Below, piece by piece: positions 35,818-46,095 of a stretch of 64,000 bases of DNA. The notes under the pieces are model-generated. The model was not told the DNA's origin, searched no databases, and saw only the letters and a program-made list of their open reading frames with translations. The translations under genes were made by a program, and so were the position numbers. Origin of the DNA: Phylloscopus collybita (taxonomy: Eukaryota; Chordata; Aves; Passeriformes; Phylloscopidae); assembly GCA_027886175.1 (NCBI GenBank), contig JAJNNQ010000100.1:1488001-1552000 (forward strand), written 5' to 3'. Within the stretch, counting starts at the first letter, position 1, and each line of letters begins with the position of its first letter.

Positions 35818-36832
35818 GGTGTGTGCTGGGCTGAGGGGATGGTGCTGGGCTGAGGGGATGGTGCTGGGCACAGAGGGGATGGTGCTGGGCTGAGGGGATG
35901 GTGCTGGGCACAGAGGGGATGGTGCTGGGCACAGAGGGGATGGTGCTGGGCACAGAGGGGATGGTGCTGGGCTGAGGGGATGGTGCTGGCACAGAGGGGA
36001 TGGTGCTGGGCACAGAGGGGATGGTGCTGGCTGAGGGGATGGTGCTGGGCACAGAGGGGATGGTGCTGGCACAGAGGGGATGGTGCTGGGCTGAGGGGAT
36101 GGTGCTGGGCACAGAGGGGATGGTGCTGGGCTGAGGGGATGGTGCTGGGCACAGAGGGGATGGTGCTGGGCACAGAGGGGATGGTGCTGGCACAGAGGGC
36201 ATGGTGCTGGGCTGAGGGGATGGTGCTGGGCACAGAGGGGACGGTGCTGGGCACAGAGGGGACGGTGCTGGGCTGAGGGGATGGTGCTGGCACAGAGGGG
36301 ATGGTGCTGGGCACAGAGGAGATGGTGCTGGGCACAGAGGGGATGGTGCTGGGCTGAGGGGATGGTGCTGGCACAGAGGAGATGGTGCTGGGCACAGAGG
36401 GGATGGTGCTGGCACAGAGGGGATGGTGCTGGCACAGAGGGGATGGTGCTGGCACAGAGGGGATGGTGCTGGGCACAGAGGGGATGGTGCTGCCCATGGG
36501 GATGGTGCTGGCACAGAGGGGATGGTGCTGGGCACAGAGGGGATGGTGCTGCCCATGGGGATGGTGCTGGCACAGAGGGGATGGTGCTGCCCATGGGGAT
36601 GGTGCTGGGCACAGAGGGGATGGTGCTGGCACAGAGGGGATGGTGCTGCCCATGGGGATGGTGCTGGGCACAGAGGGGATGGTGCTGGCACAGAGGGGAT
36701 GGTGCTGGGCACAGAGGGGATGGTGCTGGCACAGAGGGGATGGTGCTGGGCACAGAGGGGATGGTGCTGCCCATGGGGATGGTGCTGGCACAGAGGGGAT
36801 GGTGCTGGCTGAGGGGATGGTGCTGGCACGCT
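35818..36832. repeat. 19-21 bp GGGGATGGTGCTGGGCACAGA minisatellite, about 50 copies
   Basis: Alternating GGCACAGA, GGCTGA and GCCCAT cassettes follow a constant GGGGATGGTGCTG core. It spans 1 kb and ends 740 bp before the first certain CBFA2T3 exon. Frames of more than 500 codons on the minus strand are artefacts. Confidence 0.96.
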
Positions 36833-37574
36833 CCCCCCAGGAATGCACTGCCGGGGTTGGGGGCACGGGGAGGTGGGAGGGAGGTGGCGATGCCCGGTGA
36901 TGGCCGGGAGCTCTGCGATCCCTGGGCTGCAGGACCTGGCCTTGCAGGGCCACTCGGGTCTGGTGGGGACAGTCACTGGTGGATGTGTGGGCCCTGCCAC
37001 CAAGCAGTGGCTGCGATGATCCCATGATCTCTTCCAGGGGCTGTGCCAGGCCTGGGCGATGCTGCCAGGGGTGGTGAGGGGTCAGAGGGCAGCAGGAATG
37101 CCCAGGATGTGTCAGGAGGGTGCTGTGCTGTGACAGCAGCGATGGGACACAGGGCAGGGTTGGCACTGCAGGGGCAGAGTGGTGCCTGCTGCTGGTGCCA
37201 GCACTCTGTGTCCCTGCACAGCGCACTGTCCCCAGCGCTGTGCAGATGAGCAGCAGGTCCATCACCCTCCCCACCATCCTGTGGCACATCTGAGGCTCCT
37301 GTCTTTTCTTTCGGGGTGGAGATGCTGCTGAAAGGGAAAGAGGTACCTAGCTCGACCTAAATCCTGGAGAAACGAGTGTTGTTTTCCCAGCGTCTCCCGG
37401 GATCTGCACCTCCAACTCAGGGACACCAGGCACTGCCCCTGCTACCCGAGTTCTACAGTGGGAGCAGAGATGCCCCAAGAGCAGAGAGCCCCTCTGCCCC
37501 TGCCCTTTGTTTGCCAGGGAATCCCAGCCCGGCCTGGCACACCCTGCTCACCACGCCGTGCCCTCTTCCCACAG
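36833..37574. other. Intronic or 5' flank before the first certain CBFA2T3 exon
   Basis: Unique DNA, except for one copy of a dispersed 130-bp repeat at 37290-37422. The polypyrimidine tract and acceptor (CCCTCTTCCCACAG) end at 37574. Confidence 0.5.
37290..37422 (+). repeat. Dispersed intronic repeat, copy 1
   Basis: It aligns over about 130 bp with 41063-41188 in the same orientation. Shared blocks are GGGGTGGAGATGCTGCT, AAATCCTGGAGAAA, GTTGTTTTCCCAGCGTCTCC and GGGATCTGCAC. Family unknown. Confidence 0.85.
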
Positions 37575-37600
37575 ATAACGCGGAGACCGCGGCCGCCGCC

Positions 37601-40600
37601 ATGCCCGACTCTCCGGCCGATGTGAAGACGCAGGCCCGCTCCACGCCGCCCGGCATGCCCCCGCCGCCGCCCGCCGCCCAGGGAGCCACGCGCCACCCCT
37701 CCTTCACGCCCAGCACCAGTGAGTACCCCGCTGGGGACGGGCTGCCCACCTCCCAGGGGCCAGCAGTGTCCCCAGAGCCCAGCGCGGTGCTGGCTGTCAC
37801 CTGGGGTGAGGTTACCTGTGCTCAGGCTGGAGGCTCTCCTTGGGGAGAGCTTCCCAAGCCACGGCTGGAGCGTGTTCCTGGAGCTCCCTACAGGAGCTCC
37901 CTCCCTCCTGTAGCCTCCTGTGGCCAGCAGTGCCCTGTGTGAGGTCCCTGGGGACAGGGACTTCCTGCTCCTCTGCCACCTGGTTGGAGGGTGGTGGCAG
38001 TTCCCGTGGGTCGGAGATGGCCCCATGGTGGGTGCACGTGGGGACACAGCTGTCCCTCTGCGCGTGGCACCCAGTGGTGGCAGGGCAGTGTCACGGCCAG
38101 CCACGGTGGCTGGGACCTCCTTGCCCTGCCCAAGGCTCTGTGGCGTGGTGGCATCAGGGGGCTCCTGGTGGGAGTTTCAGTCTCTGTAGCTGGACTGGGG
38201 ACAGCCACCCAATGCGGTGTCCCCGGGCACGTGGGCTGATTGTAGGCCCGCAGGGTTTGCACCAGGGAGCTGTCACTGGTTTGCACCAGGGAGCTGTCAC
38301 TGGTGTCACCGTCCTGGACAAGGCACGTGCAGTGCAGGGTCCAGACAGGCAGGGGACAGGGCTGGGCCCCTGGCAGGAGTGGCAGTGGCCGCTGCCAGTG
38401 GCTGCTCCAGCACTGCTGAGACTTTCCCTGGGGAGACACATTTTTGCTCGTAGCCGTTTCTTGCTCAGAAAAACCCCAGTGGGGAAGCAAAAACCCTAAA
38501 ACAACCCCCGAGATCCATCCCCTGACACCTGCACACCCCCAGCAGCACTGCTGGACAGACTCTCCAGGAATCACCTCGTGCTCAGCTGTGCTTGGAGGGG
38601 GTTTGGGTGTCAATGCCAGCCCTGTGCTGAGGTGGCAGCCCAGGTGTGGCTGGGTCTGGGATGAAGGATCAGGGGTGCAGGTGGCCTCTGCACCACGGCT
38701 CAGCACAGGGAGGGATTGGGGACACGGGGCTGGGGGTGCAGGCAGCCTTTCTGCCACAGCTCAGCACTGAGCAGCGTTTGGGGTGCAGGGCCATCACGGC
38801 TCAGCGTGGAGCAGGCTTTGAGACACAAGGCTGGGGGCATGGCGCAGCTTGGCATGGACACCACAGCATTTCAGTTGTTCTTGGCCACGGGGGACCTCAG
38901 TTGGTCCCTAAAATGTCAGCACTTCATCAGGCAGCCGAGCTTCCATCCCCTGAGCCCTCCCTGCGGCTGCGGTGGGACGCAGGGACGCGGCTCCCCGGTG
39001 TGTCTGCTGGCTTTGCCCATGGCACGCGTGCCCGTGGCGAGGAGCATCCCACACAGGCCCCCCCCGGCCGAGAGCTGCCCCCTCTGCTCTCTCATCATCG
39101 CGTGTTTTATTTTGCTTGCAGATCGAGACGCTGGCCCTCCGACGTTTCTGCCTCGCGGCCGTTTTCATGGTTGCTTGAAATGGTCGATGGTCTGTCTTTG
39201 TAAGTAAAATGAAACACCCGCTCTCATGAGAGAGCCGAGCGCAGGCGCAGCCCCCCCGGGGGTGCTCCCCGCCGCCAGCCCCCGGCCCTGCCAACCCCGA
39301 CCCCATCCCGGCCCGGGGACACGTGCGGTGTCCAACTTGGGAGCGCACCTGTCGCGGGAATAAAAGCATTTGTGGCCGCCGGGTTATTTTCGGCGCCTCC
39401 GCAGCGGGCGGCGGGCGCTGCCCGGCCAGAGAGGCAGCGGGAGCCCCCGGAGCAGGCAGGGCTGGCAGGGCAGCACGGCACCCCCAGGTCAGTGCCAGCC
39501 CAGCGGGGACAGGCGCGGGCGTGCCGGGGACCGTGGGGCCACGCGCCGTCGGGACACGGGTGATGCGTGTTGTCACCTGTGGTGGCCAGGACATGGGTGA
39601 TGTGTATTGTCACCTGTGCTGGCCAGGACATGGGTGATGCATGTTGTCACCTCTGCTGGCCAGGACATGGGTGATGCATGTTGTCACTCGTACTGTTGGG
39701 ATATGGGTGATGTGTGTTGTCACCCGTGCTGGTGGGATGTGTGTTGTCACCCACATAACTGGGATATTGGTGATTCGTGTTGTCACCCATACTGTCGGGA
39801 CATGGGTGATGCGTGCTGTCACCCGTGCTGGTGGGACATGGGTGATGCGTGCTGTCACCCGTGCTGGTGGGACATGGGTGATGCGTGTTGTCACCTGTGC
39901 TGGCCAGGACATGGGTGATATGTGTTGTCACCGATGCTGGTGGGACATGGGTGATGCATGTTGTCACCTGTACTGTTGGGACATGGGTGATGTGTGTTGT
40001 CACCTGTGCTGGCCAGGACATGGGTGATGCGTGTTGTCACCCATGCTGGTGGGATGTGTGTTGTCACCCACATCATTGGGATATGGGTGATGTGTGTTGT
40101 CACCCGTGCCATCAGGACATGGGTGACATGTGTTCTCACCCATGCTGGTGGGATGTGTGTTGTCACCCACATCATTGGGATATGGGTGATTCATGTTGTC
40201 ACCCGTACTGTAGGGACATGGGTGATGTGTGTTGTCACCTGTGCCATCAGGACATGGGTGATGTGTGTTGTCCCCCGAGCTGGCTGGGAAAAGGTCCCTG
40301 GTGCAGGCCAGAGGGATCTGCCACTCTGATGGTTGGCACCCCAAATTATCCCCCTGCATCTCCCGGTGTGCGGTGTCCGGGCAGCTCCTCTCCTTCCTGA
40401 CCGGGCAGTGGGGACAGAGGTGACAACGTGCTGCACGCCAGGCTGGACTCCATGGGAAATGCCTCATGGATTCTCTCTGGGAGTGCTGAGCAGCTCCCAG
40501 AGGGGCAGCATGGAGCCCCTTCCCTTGGCTGCTGAGGAGCTGGATCAGGCCCTCGCTGGGCTGGGGGATGCTCTGCATCCCCTCCTTCCCCACAGCCCCC

Positions 40601-43600
40601 ACAGCACCGGGGCCGGTGCAGGATGCTGCCTCAGGGATTCACCAGCATCCTGAAGCCTTCCAAGGAATTCCAGCCCCAAGTTTCCCAGCAGGACACTCTG
40701 GTCCTACTGGGACCAGCCCCCCTCCCCACGGTGCCAGGGCACAGCCACCCGCCCTGACCTGCCACTCCCTGTCCCCCCCCAGTGATGAACGGGAGCAGCC
40801 ACTCGCCGACCGCCATCAATGGGGCTCCGTCCACCCCCAACGGCTTCAGCAACGGGCCGGCCACCTCCTCCAGCGCCTCCCTGTCCACCCACCAGCTCCC
40901 TCCAGCCTGTGGTGCCCGCCAGCTCTCCAAGCTCAAGCGCTTCCTCACCACCCTGCAGCAGTTTGGGAACGACATCTCCCCCGAGATCGGGGAGCGGGTG
41001 CGCACCCTGGTCCTGGGGCTCGTGGTACGTCCCTGGGGCCAGCCACGGGGTCCCCCACACCTCTGAGGATTTTTTTTGGGGGTGGAGATGCTGCTAAAAG
41101 GGGAAGAGGGGCCTAGATTGATCGAAATCCTGGAGAAAAGGGGGTTGTTTTCCCAGCGTCTCCTGGGATCTGCACACCCAACGCAGGGTTGGTGCTGGCT
41201 GCTGGCATGGCCAGTGGAGCCTGGAGCGTGGTTTTCCCTTGAGCGTGTTTTTCCCTGTGAGCCTGGCAGAGGAGCAGGAATGAGGGAGGAACATCCCCCA
41301 GGGGCGTGGGGGGCTGTGCCGGGGTGCTGAGGCCAGGCTGTCCCCACAGAACTCCACCCTCACCATTGAGGAGTTTCACGCCAAGCTCCAAGAGGCCACC
41401 AACTTCCCGCTGCGACCCTTCGTCATCCCCTTCCTCAAGGTGGGTCTCCAGCCTGGGCAGGGTGGGATTCATGGCACCATTTCAGCACGGGGGATTTGGG
41501 GGTGGCTTTGGGGCTGGCAGCTGCCCCTGGGTCTGCCTGTGCCCCCCCCCCAGGCACACGTGTGCCCCCACACGTGTGCAGTCACACAGGGCCAGGGCTG
41601 CTCGCAATGAAGCGAGGGGTCGGCCCAGCTGGTTGCCATTTGCAATGCATTAGAAACTCCCTCTCTTTTTTTTTTTTTTAATTCGCCTTTTAATTTCACA
41701 CTGACTCTGCCGTGTCACCCTGCTCTGGAGGGATTTGCCCAGCGTTGGCATGCCTGGCAGATGTTTGAACCCGGTGTCCCTTGTCCCCTGTTAGCAAAGG
41801 AACAATTAAAAAGTGCAAAAACAGCTCCTTTTCCACCTCTGCATCCCAGCCCCACCCAGAGCAGGGCTTCACGAGTGGAGGTCCGTGCTCATCACAGGAA
41901 TCTGATGGAGTGGTTTGTTCCAGGCTGAGCTGGCGGGGGACAGCACAGCCCCTTCCCCTCCTGCCCAGTGTTGCAGGGTTTTTGGGAGCTGCGGGAGCAG
42001 GGGAAGGTGAAGCGCCAGGCCCTGGTGGCCCTGTGGCTCCAGGCAGGCTGGGATCCATCCCCGCTGTCCCGGTGCCAAGAGCGCCGCGGCCGCGCCGGCC
42101 GCCCTGGCACCCCGCTCCCAGCTGTTCCCACCGCCCGCTCCAGATGTTTCTCATTATCCTAACTGCAACCAGCCGGGCTCGGCCTGCTTCCCAGACTGGG
42201 GACTTGCTGTTTTTGTGGGATTGCTCCCCCCCACCACCCCGCCCCGGCCAGGGAAAGGGAGGGGAGGGGAGGGAGGGTCCAGCCCTGCTCACCGCAGGAA
42301 CTGCAGCTCCGGCTCGGGCGCTAACGTGTCCCACAGATGGGATTTGGCTGCGGCTCAGCTGCCTCAGGCAAAATTTAGGGCTGGCAGCCAGAGCACCGGG
42401 CAAAAGGGGGGGTTCTGCTGCTTAATTCCTGCTGCTCCTGGGGCTGCAGCACCCTGGGGGGACACGGTGGGTGGGTGGGAGCTCATAGCTGATCCTTACA
42501 GCTGCGGGTGCCACACGGGCTGGGCGTCCCACAGGTGCAGTCCCCAGGGAGCAGGGGTGGGGACAGGGTGGCCGAGGTGGCTGACCTGGCCCAGGGGTGA
42601 TGCTCTGCAACCCCTGCCAGGATGCAGGAGGGCATGGCCACCTGGCCCCTGGGCACGCTGCTGGCATCCCACGGCTGTCCCCTGGGGAAAGGGAGCGGGA
42701 CCCCAAAGGGAAAGCAGCCCCTCACACCCTCTGCCCGTGGTGAGCTGGGGGCACAGCCAGGCTGCTCCGGGGGGGCTGTGGGGCCGTGGACTGGACTCTC
42801 ACCCCCCTACAGGCCAACCTGCCGCTGCTGCAGCGGGAGCTGCTGCACTGCGCCCGCATGGCCAAGCAGACCCCGGCCCAGTACCTGGCCCAGCACGAGC
42901 AGCTGCTGCTGGACGCCAACGCCTCCTCTCCCATCGACTCCTCCGAGCTGCTCCTGGAGGTGGGCGAGAGCGGCAAGAGGAGGACGCCAGACAGGTGCCA
43001 GCAGGGGAGGAGCGTGCGGGATTTTTTAGGGACGCATCCCTGAAAAGGGGAGGTTGTTCCGGGGGTGGGGAGGGATCAGTGAGGACCAACCCCTTCTCCT
43101 CCGGCCAGGACCAAAGAGAACGGTTTGGACCGAGACCCCCTGCACCCCGAGCACCTCAGCAAGCGGCCGTGCACCATGAGCCCCGCGCAGCGCTACAGCC
43201 CCAGCAACGGGCTGAGCCACCCCCCGAACGGCCTGGGGCACCCCCCCGCCGGCCCCGCGCTGCCCCAGCACTACCGCCTGGAGGACATGGCCATGGCACA
43301 TCACTACCGGGACACCTACCGCCACCCCGACCCCCGGGAGCTCCGCGAGCGCCAGCGGCCCGCCGGTGAGCCCTGCTGTCCCCCTGCACGGGGTGGGGAG
43401 GGGAGGGGAACGGGGCTGGGACCCCCCCTGAAAGGAGAGGGGGGCTGAGCCCGCTCCGCTCTTGCCTTGCAGCCGTGCACGGGACGCGGCAGGAGGAGGT
43501 GATCGACCACCGGCTCACGGACCGGGAGTGGGCGGAGGAGTGGAAACACCTCAACAACGTACGTGGTGTCCCCTGCCCCGTCCCAGCTGGGCGTCACTGC

Positions 43601-46095
43601 TCTCTGCCCTCCACCCCCGGCGCGTCCCTCGCTGTCGCTGTTGGACACGGAGGAGGAGACGCGAGTCTCTTCAGAAGGCTGCTGGACCCCTCACAGGAGG
43701 AGCCGGCGGTTTATTGCCCAAATTTTATATTATTGCCCTATTTTATACCTTTTCACAAAGCACCCACCTTAAAGGTGGGGACCCCTGGAACCACTGGTCA
43801 CTTGAGGAGACCATCACGTGAAGTCCCTCCTCTGGGAAAGCGTGTGGAAAAACACCTCAGCTTACAATAGCATGAGCTTGTTTAGCAGTTCCATTCTCTG
43901 GGAACAGAATTGCCTGAAACCAAAACGTGGCAGGCACCAACCGTGGCTGCACCTCACAGGGCTTTTCTCCCGAGCTTCCTCTGCTAGCTGGCACAGCACC
44001 CTGGCACAGCCTGGCTTAGCCCCCATCCCTCTGCCCAGCCCCCCGGCTGCCTGCAGCAGAGCCCCCCTCCCCATCGCTGCTGTTGCCCCCCGCAGCTGCT
44101 GAACTGCATCATGGACATGGTGGAGAAGACGCGGCGGTCGCTGACGGTGCTGCGGCGGTGCCAGGAGGCCGATCGCGAGGAGCTCAACCACTGGATCCGG
44201 CGCTACAGCGACGCCGAGGACATGAAGAAAGGCAGCCCACCCTCCGCACGCCCCCACAACTCCTCCTCCTCCTCCTCCTCGGCCGCCGCCGAGGCTCCCC
44301 AGTTAGGTACTGACCCCCGGGGCCGCGGGCGGGGGCTGCGCCCCTCCCCGGGCTGCCCGCGCCCTTCTCCCGGGGGTCCGGCGCTGCCGGCGGCTGCGTC
44401 CCACGGGGACGGCGTCTCCTAAGGGCTGTCCCCTTCTCTCCTTCGCAGACGCTCACCGGGACTTCGCCCCGCGGCCGCTCTCCGGGTACATGCCCGAGGA
44501 GATCTGGAGGAAGGCTGGTGAGTGCGGGGTGGGCTCTGCCCCGGCTCCCCTCACTGGGATGCCGGCGGCGCAGGAGGAGATGGGGGGTGGCTGCGCGGGA
44601 AGGGGGGGATGCCGGGGGGGGCTGGCACGTCCCGGCCACGCTCGGCTGCTGCCTTCCAGAAGAAGCCGTGAACGAGGTGAAGCGGCAGGCCATGTCCGAG
44701 CTGCAGAAGGCCGTGTCGGATGCCGAGCGGAAAGCCCACGAGCTGATCACGACGGAGCGCGCCAAGATGGAGCGGGCGCTGGCCGAGGCCAAGCGGCAGG
44801 CGTCCGAGGATGCCCTCACCGTCATCAACCAGCAGGAGGACTCGAGCGAGGTGGGCACCCCGCGGGATGGGTGGGTGGCAGCGCTGGGGGGGCGGGACCC
44901 GCTGCCATCGCGGCTGCAGCGTCTGCGTGCGAGGGTGGGAATGGGAGCCTGCGGCAGCACCCTGGGGTGGGAGGAGAAGGGTATCCCCGCAGCCAGCTGG
45001 GGATGCGGGGTGTGGGCGATGGTGGGGTGCCTGGTCCTGGATGTGGATGCAGGCTAGGATGATGTGCGTGGTCTGGGGTGTTGTGTGTGGTCCAGGGTAG
45101 GGTTGTATGGTCTGGGATTAGGAGGGTCTGGTTCAGGGTAGGGGAGCACGGTCCAGAATGGGTGTGCCTGGTCTGGTATGGAAATACACAGACTGGCATG
45201 GATGTGCACATTCTGGGATGGATGTACATGGTCCAGGATAGGAGTGCAGGGTCTGGGATAGATGTGCATGGTGTGGGGATGTATGTGCAGGGTCTGGGAT
45301 GGATGTGCTTGGTGTGTGGTGGATGTGCAGAGTCTGGGATGGGTGTGCAGGGTCTGGGATGGGTGTGCATGGTGTGAGGTGGATGTGCAGGGTCTGGGAT
45401 GGGTGTGCAGGGTCTGGGATGGATGTGCACAGTGTGGGATGGATGTGTACGGTGTAGGATGGATGTGCACAGTGTGGGATGGGTGTGCATAGTTTGGGAT
45501 GGATGTGCAGGGTCTAGGATGGGTGTGCAGGGTCTGGGATGGGTGTGCACAGTGTGAGGTGGATGTGCACGGTCTGGGATGGATGTGCACAGTCTGGGAT
45601 GGGTGTGCAGGGTGTGGGATGGGTGTGCACGGTGTGAGGTGGATGTGCACAGTCTGGGATGGGTGTGCACGATCTGGGATGGGTGTGCAGGGTCTGAGAC
45701 CATGTTGTGCCCAGTCCCAGCTGAGCGTGCATACCCTGACCCGGGCCTGCCCGCTCCGGAAGCTGAGCCCACCTTCCCTTCCCTTCCCTTCCCTTCCCTT
45801 CCCTTCCCCGCTCCCTCAGAGCTGCTGGAACTGCGGGCGGAAAGCGAGCGAGACGTGCAGCGGCTGCAACACCGCGCGTTACTGCGGCTCCTTCTGCCAG
45901 CACAAGGATTGGGAGAAGCATCACCACGTCTGCGGGCAGACTCTGCAGGGCCTGCCGGGCCCCGCCGCCCCCGGGCCGGGCCAGCCCGACGGGGTACCCG
46001 CTATGGCCAGCAGCCCCAGCGAGGCGGGCTCGGTGGCCGCGTCCCGGGCCGGCACTCCGGCCACGCCGGCACCGCTGGACAGCGCATCCCGCTGA
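37601..46095 (+). CDS. CBFA2T3: CBFA2T3 (MTG16/ETO2) transcriptional corepressor, ten constitutive coding exons
   Basis: Nuclear ETO-family corepressor that bridges DNA-bound factors to NCoR/SMRT-HDAC complexes. Coding exons: 37601-37718 (acceptor at 37575), 40783-41024, 41350-41439, 42813-42994, 43109-43365, 43473-43558, 44096-44306, 44449-44517, 44660-44850 and 45820-46095. All have GT-AG borders and matching phases, giving 573 aa (human short form about 567). The order is a Pro/Ser-rich N-terminus, NHR1/TAFH (about 83-180), NHR2 tetramerisation helix (about 313-380), NHR3 coiled coil (about 410-480) and NHR4 MYND finger (484-520). The start is the family MPDSP methionine with Kozak GCCGCCGCC. 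The reading frame is open upstream to the acceptor (NAETAAAA, matching the ETO DRTEKHST position), so longer isoforms from upstream exons are expected. Confidence 0.97.
37719..39121 (+). other. CBFA2T3: CBFA2T3 intron upstream of the cassette exon
   Basis: GC-rich unique DNA. A 24-bp tandem pair GTTTGCACCAGGGAGCTGTC lies at about 38258-38305. No other exon recognised. Confidence 0.6.
39086..39235 (+). promoter_or_regulatory. Complementary 10-mers flanking the cassette exon
   Basis: GCTCTCTCAT at 39086-39095 is the exact reverse complement of ATGAGAGAGC at 39226-39235. The loop between them is 130 nt, with the 78-nt exon centred exactly: 26 nt on each side. In RNA this could form a stem enclosing the exon. 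The downstream arm overlaps a self-complementary CTCTCATGAGAG (39221-39232), a possible competing hairpin. Role is inference. Confidence 0.45.
39122..39199 (+). CDS. CBFA2T3: CBFA2T3 cassette exon, 78 nt in frame
   Basis: Acceptor TTTTATTTTGCTTGCAG and donor TTT/GTAAGT bound a 78-nt exon that keeps frame when joined between 37718 and 40783. It encodes [20 protein letters not shown] followed by SMVCL, which I recall as the insert after residue about 40 of the long human MTG16 isoform ([15 protein letters not shown]) and of ETO variants. Inclusion gives 599 aa. The last codon becomes TTG by splicing to TG. It is flanked by complementary 10-mers (see findings). The rest of this 3-kb interval is not coding. 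Confidence 0.9.
39545..40282 (+). repeat. Intronic minisatellite of about 35 bp, 21 copies of a GTTGTCACC core
   Basis: Units read GACATGGGTGATGTGTGTTG then TCACCCGTGCTGGTGG. The core occurs 21 times between 39560 and 40275, with short 26-bp units interspersed. Each unit carries a GGGTGA...TCACCC inverted repeat. It starts about 345 bp after the cassette exon, inside the CBFA2T3 intron. Confidence 0.95.
40783..41439 (+). CDS. CBFA2T3: CBFA2T3 exons for the Ser-rich linker and first part of NHR1/TAFH
   Basis: Two exons (40783-41024 and 41350-41439) encode residues 40-150. The TAFH fold begins at about [10 protein letters not shown] (83) and continues through [17 protein letters not shown] and [14 protein letters not shown] to RPFVIPFLK. 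In this family TAFH binds activation-domain peptides such as E-protein AD1. Near-identical to human MTG16 and ETO as remembered. Confidence 0.95.
41063..41188 (+). repeat. Dispersed intronic repeat, copy 2
   Basis: Second copy of the element at 37290-37422, in the 325-bp intron between the two TAFH exons. Roughly 80-85% similar by eye, same orientation. Confidence 0.85.
41440..42812 (+). other. CBFA2T3: CBFA2T3 intron
   Basis: It holds AT-rich islands at about 41660-41700 (T13 run then TTTTAATTTCACAC) and 41795-41840 (GGAACAATTAAAAAGTGC), and CCAGATGTTTCTCATTATCC near 42140. No exon recognised. Confidence 0.5.
42813..43558 (+). CDS. CBFA2T3: CBFA2T3 exons completing NHR1 and the Pro-rich linker to NHR2
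   Basis: Exons 42813-42994, 43109-43365 and 43473-43558. The first finishes TAFH ([33 protein letters not shown]). The second encodes a [14 protein letters not shown]ro/His-rich linker ending [10 protein letters not shown], and the third the start of NHR2 ([20 protein letters not shown]). The introns between them are only about 110 bp. Confidence 0.95.
43639..43975 (-). mobile_element. Probable LTR fragment in a CBFA2T3 intron
   Basis: It starts TGTTGGACACGGAGGAGG. It carries GTTTATTGCCC (AATAAA on the minus strand), a long AT-rich middle (AAATTTTATATTATTGCCC) and CACCTTAAAGGTGG. The structure resembles songbird endogenous-retrovirus LTRs. No internal coding sequence is present. The family name is not certain. 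Confidence 0.45.
44096..44306 (+). CDS. CBFA2T3: CBFA2T3 exon for the NHR2 tetramerisation helix
   Basis: Encodes [20 protein letters not shown] and onward, through [19 protein letters not shown]2 is the tetramerisation helix that drives ETO-family oligomers and is essential for AML1-ETO/MTG16 activity. The exon ends in a Ser7-Ala3 tract coded by (TCC)6TCG(GCC)3, a site of likely length variation. Confidence 0.96.
44449..44850 (+). CDS. CBFA2T3: CBFA2T3 exons for the NHR3 coiled coil
   Basis: Exons 44449-44517 and 44660-44850 encode [20 protein letters not shown] and a charged helix through [17 protein letters not shown]3 in this family helps bind PKA-RII and other corepressor partners. Confidence 0.95.
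45040..45700 (+). repeat. 20-bp minisatellite GGTCTGGGATGGATGTGCAC, about 32 copies
   Basis: Degenerate at the 5' end, and homogeneous between 45240 and 45700 with GGGTGTGCAG, GGATGTGCAC and GTGTGAGGTGG variants. The Cys/Met/Val/Trp frames are artefacts. Confidence 0.95.
45771..45808 (+). repeat. (CCCTT)n pentamer serving as polypyrimidine tract
   Basis: About seven TTCCC units directly before CGCTCCCTCAG, the acceptor of the MYND exon. Confidence 0.9.
45820..46095 (+). CDS. CBFA2T3: CBFA2T3 last coding exon with MYND zinc finger
   Basis: Encodes the NHR4/MYND finger. Ligands in the 573-aa numbering are C484, C487, C495, C498, C504, C508, H516 and C520 ([28 protein letters not shown]). MYND binds PPPLI-like motifs of NCoR/SMRT. 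A Pro/Ala/Ser tail ends LDSASR, stop at 46093. Confidence 0.97.
   Translation, partial: SCWNCGRKASETCSGCNTARYCGSFCQHKDWEKHHHVCGQTLQGLPGPAAPGPGQPDGVPAMASSPSEAGSVAASRAGTPATPAPLDSASR

Larger units (their letters stand above)
44851..45819 (+). other. CBFA2T3: CBFA2T3 last intron, mostly repeat
   Basis: 969 bp, of which about 650 bp is a 20-bp minisatellite. The final 50 bp is a (CCCTT)n tract that doubles as the polypyrimidine tract. Confidence 0.85.

Noticed and set aside
35559..37289. Minus-strand open frames of 332-576 codons rich in Pro, His and Ser
   Set aside because: Translation of the 19-21 bp minisatellite. All frames of the array are open and no domain is present.
40568..41116. 182-codon open frame overlapping the CBFA2T3 TAFH exon
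   Set aside because: Shadow of the real exon (40783-41024) in another frame; it runs through splice sites.
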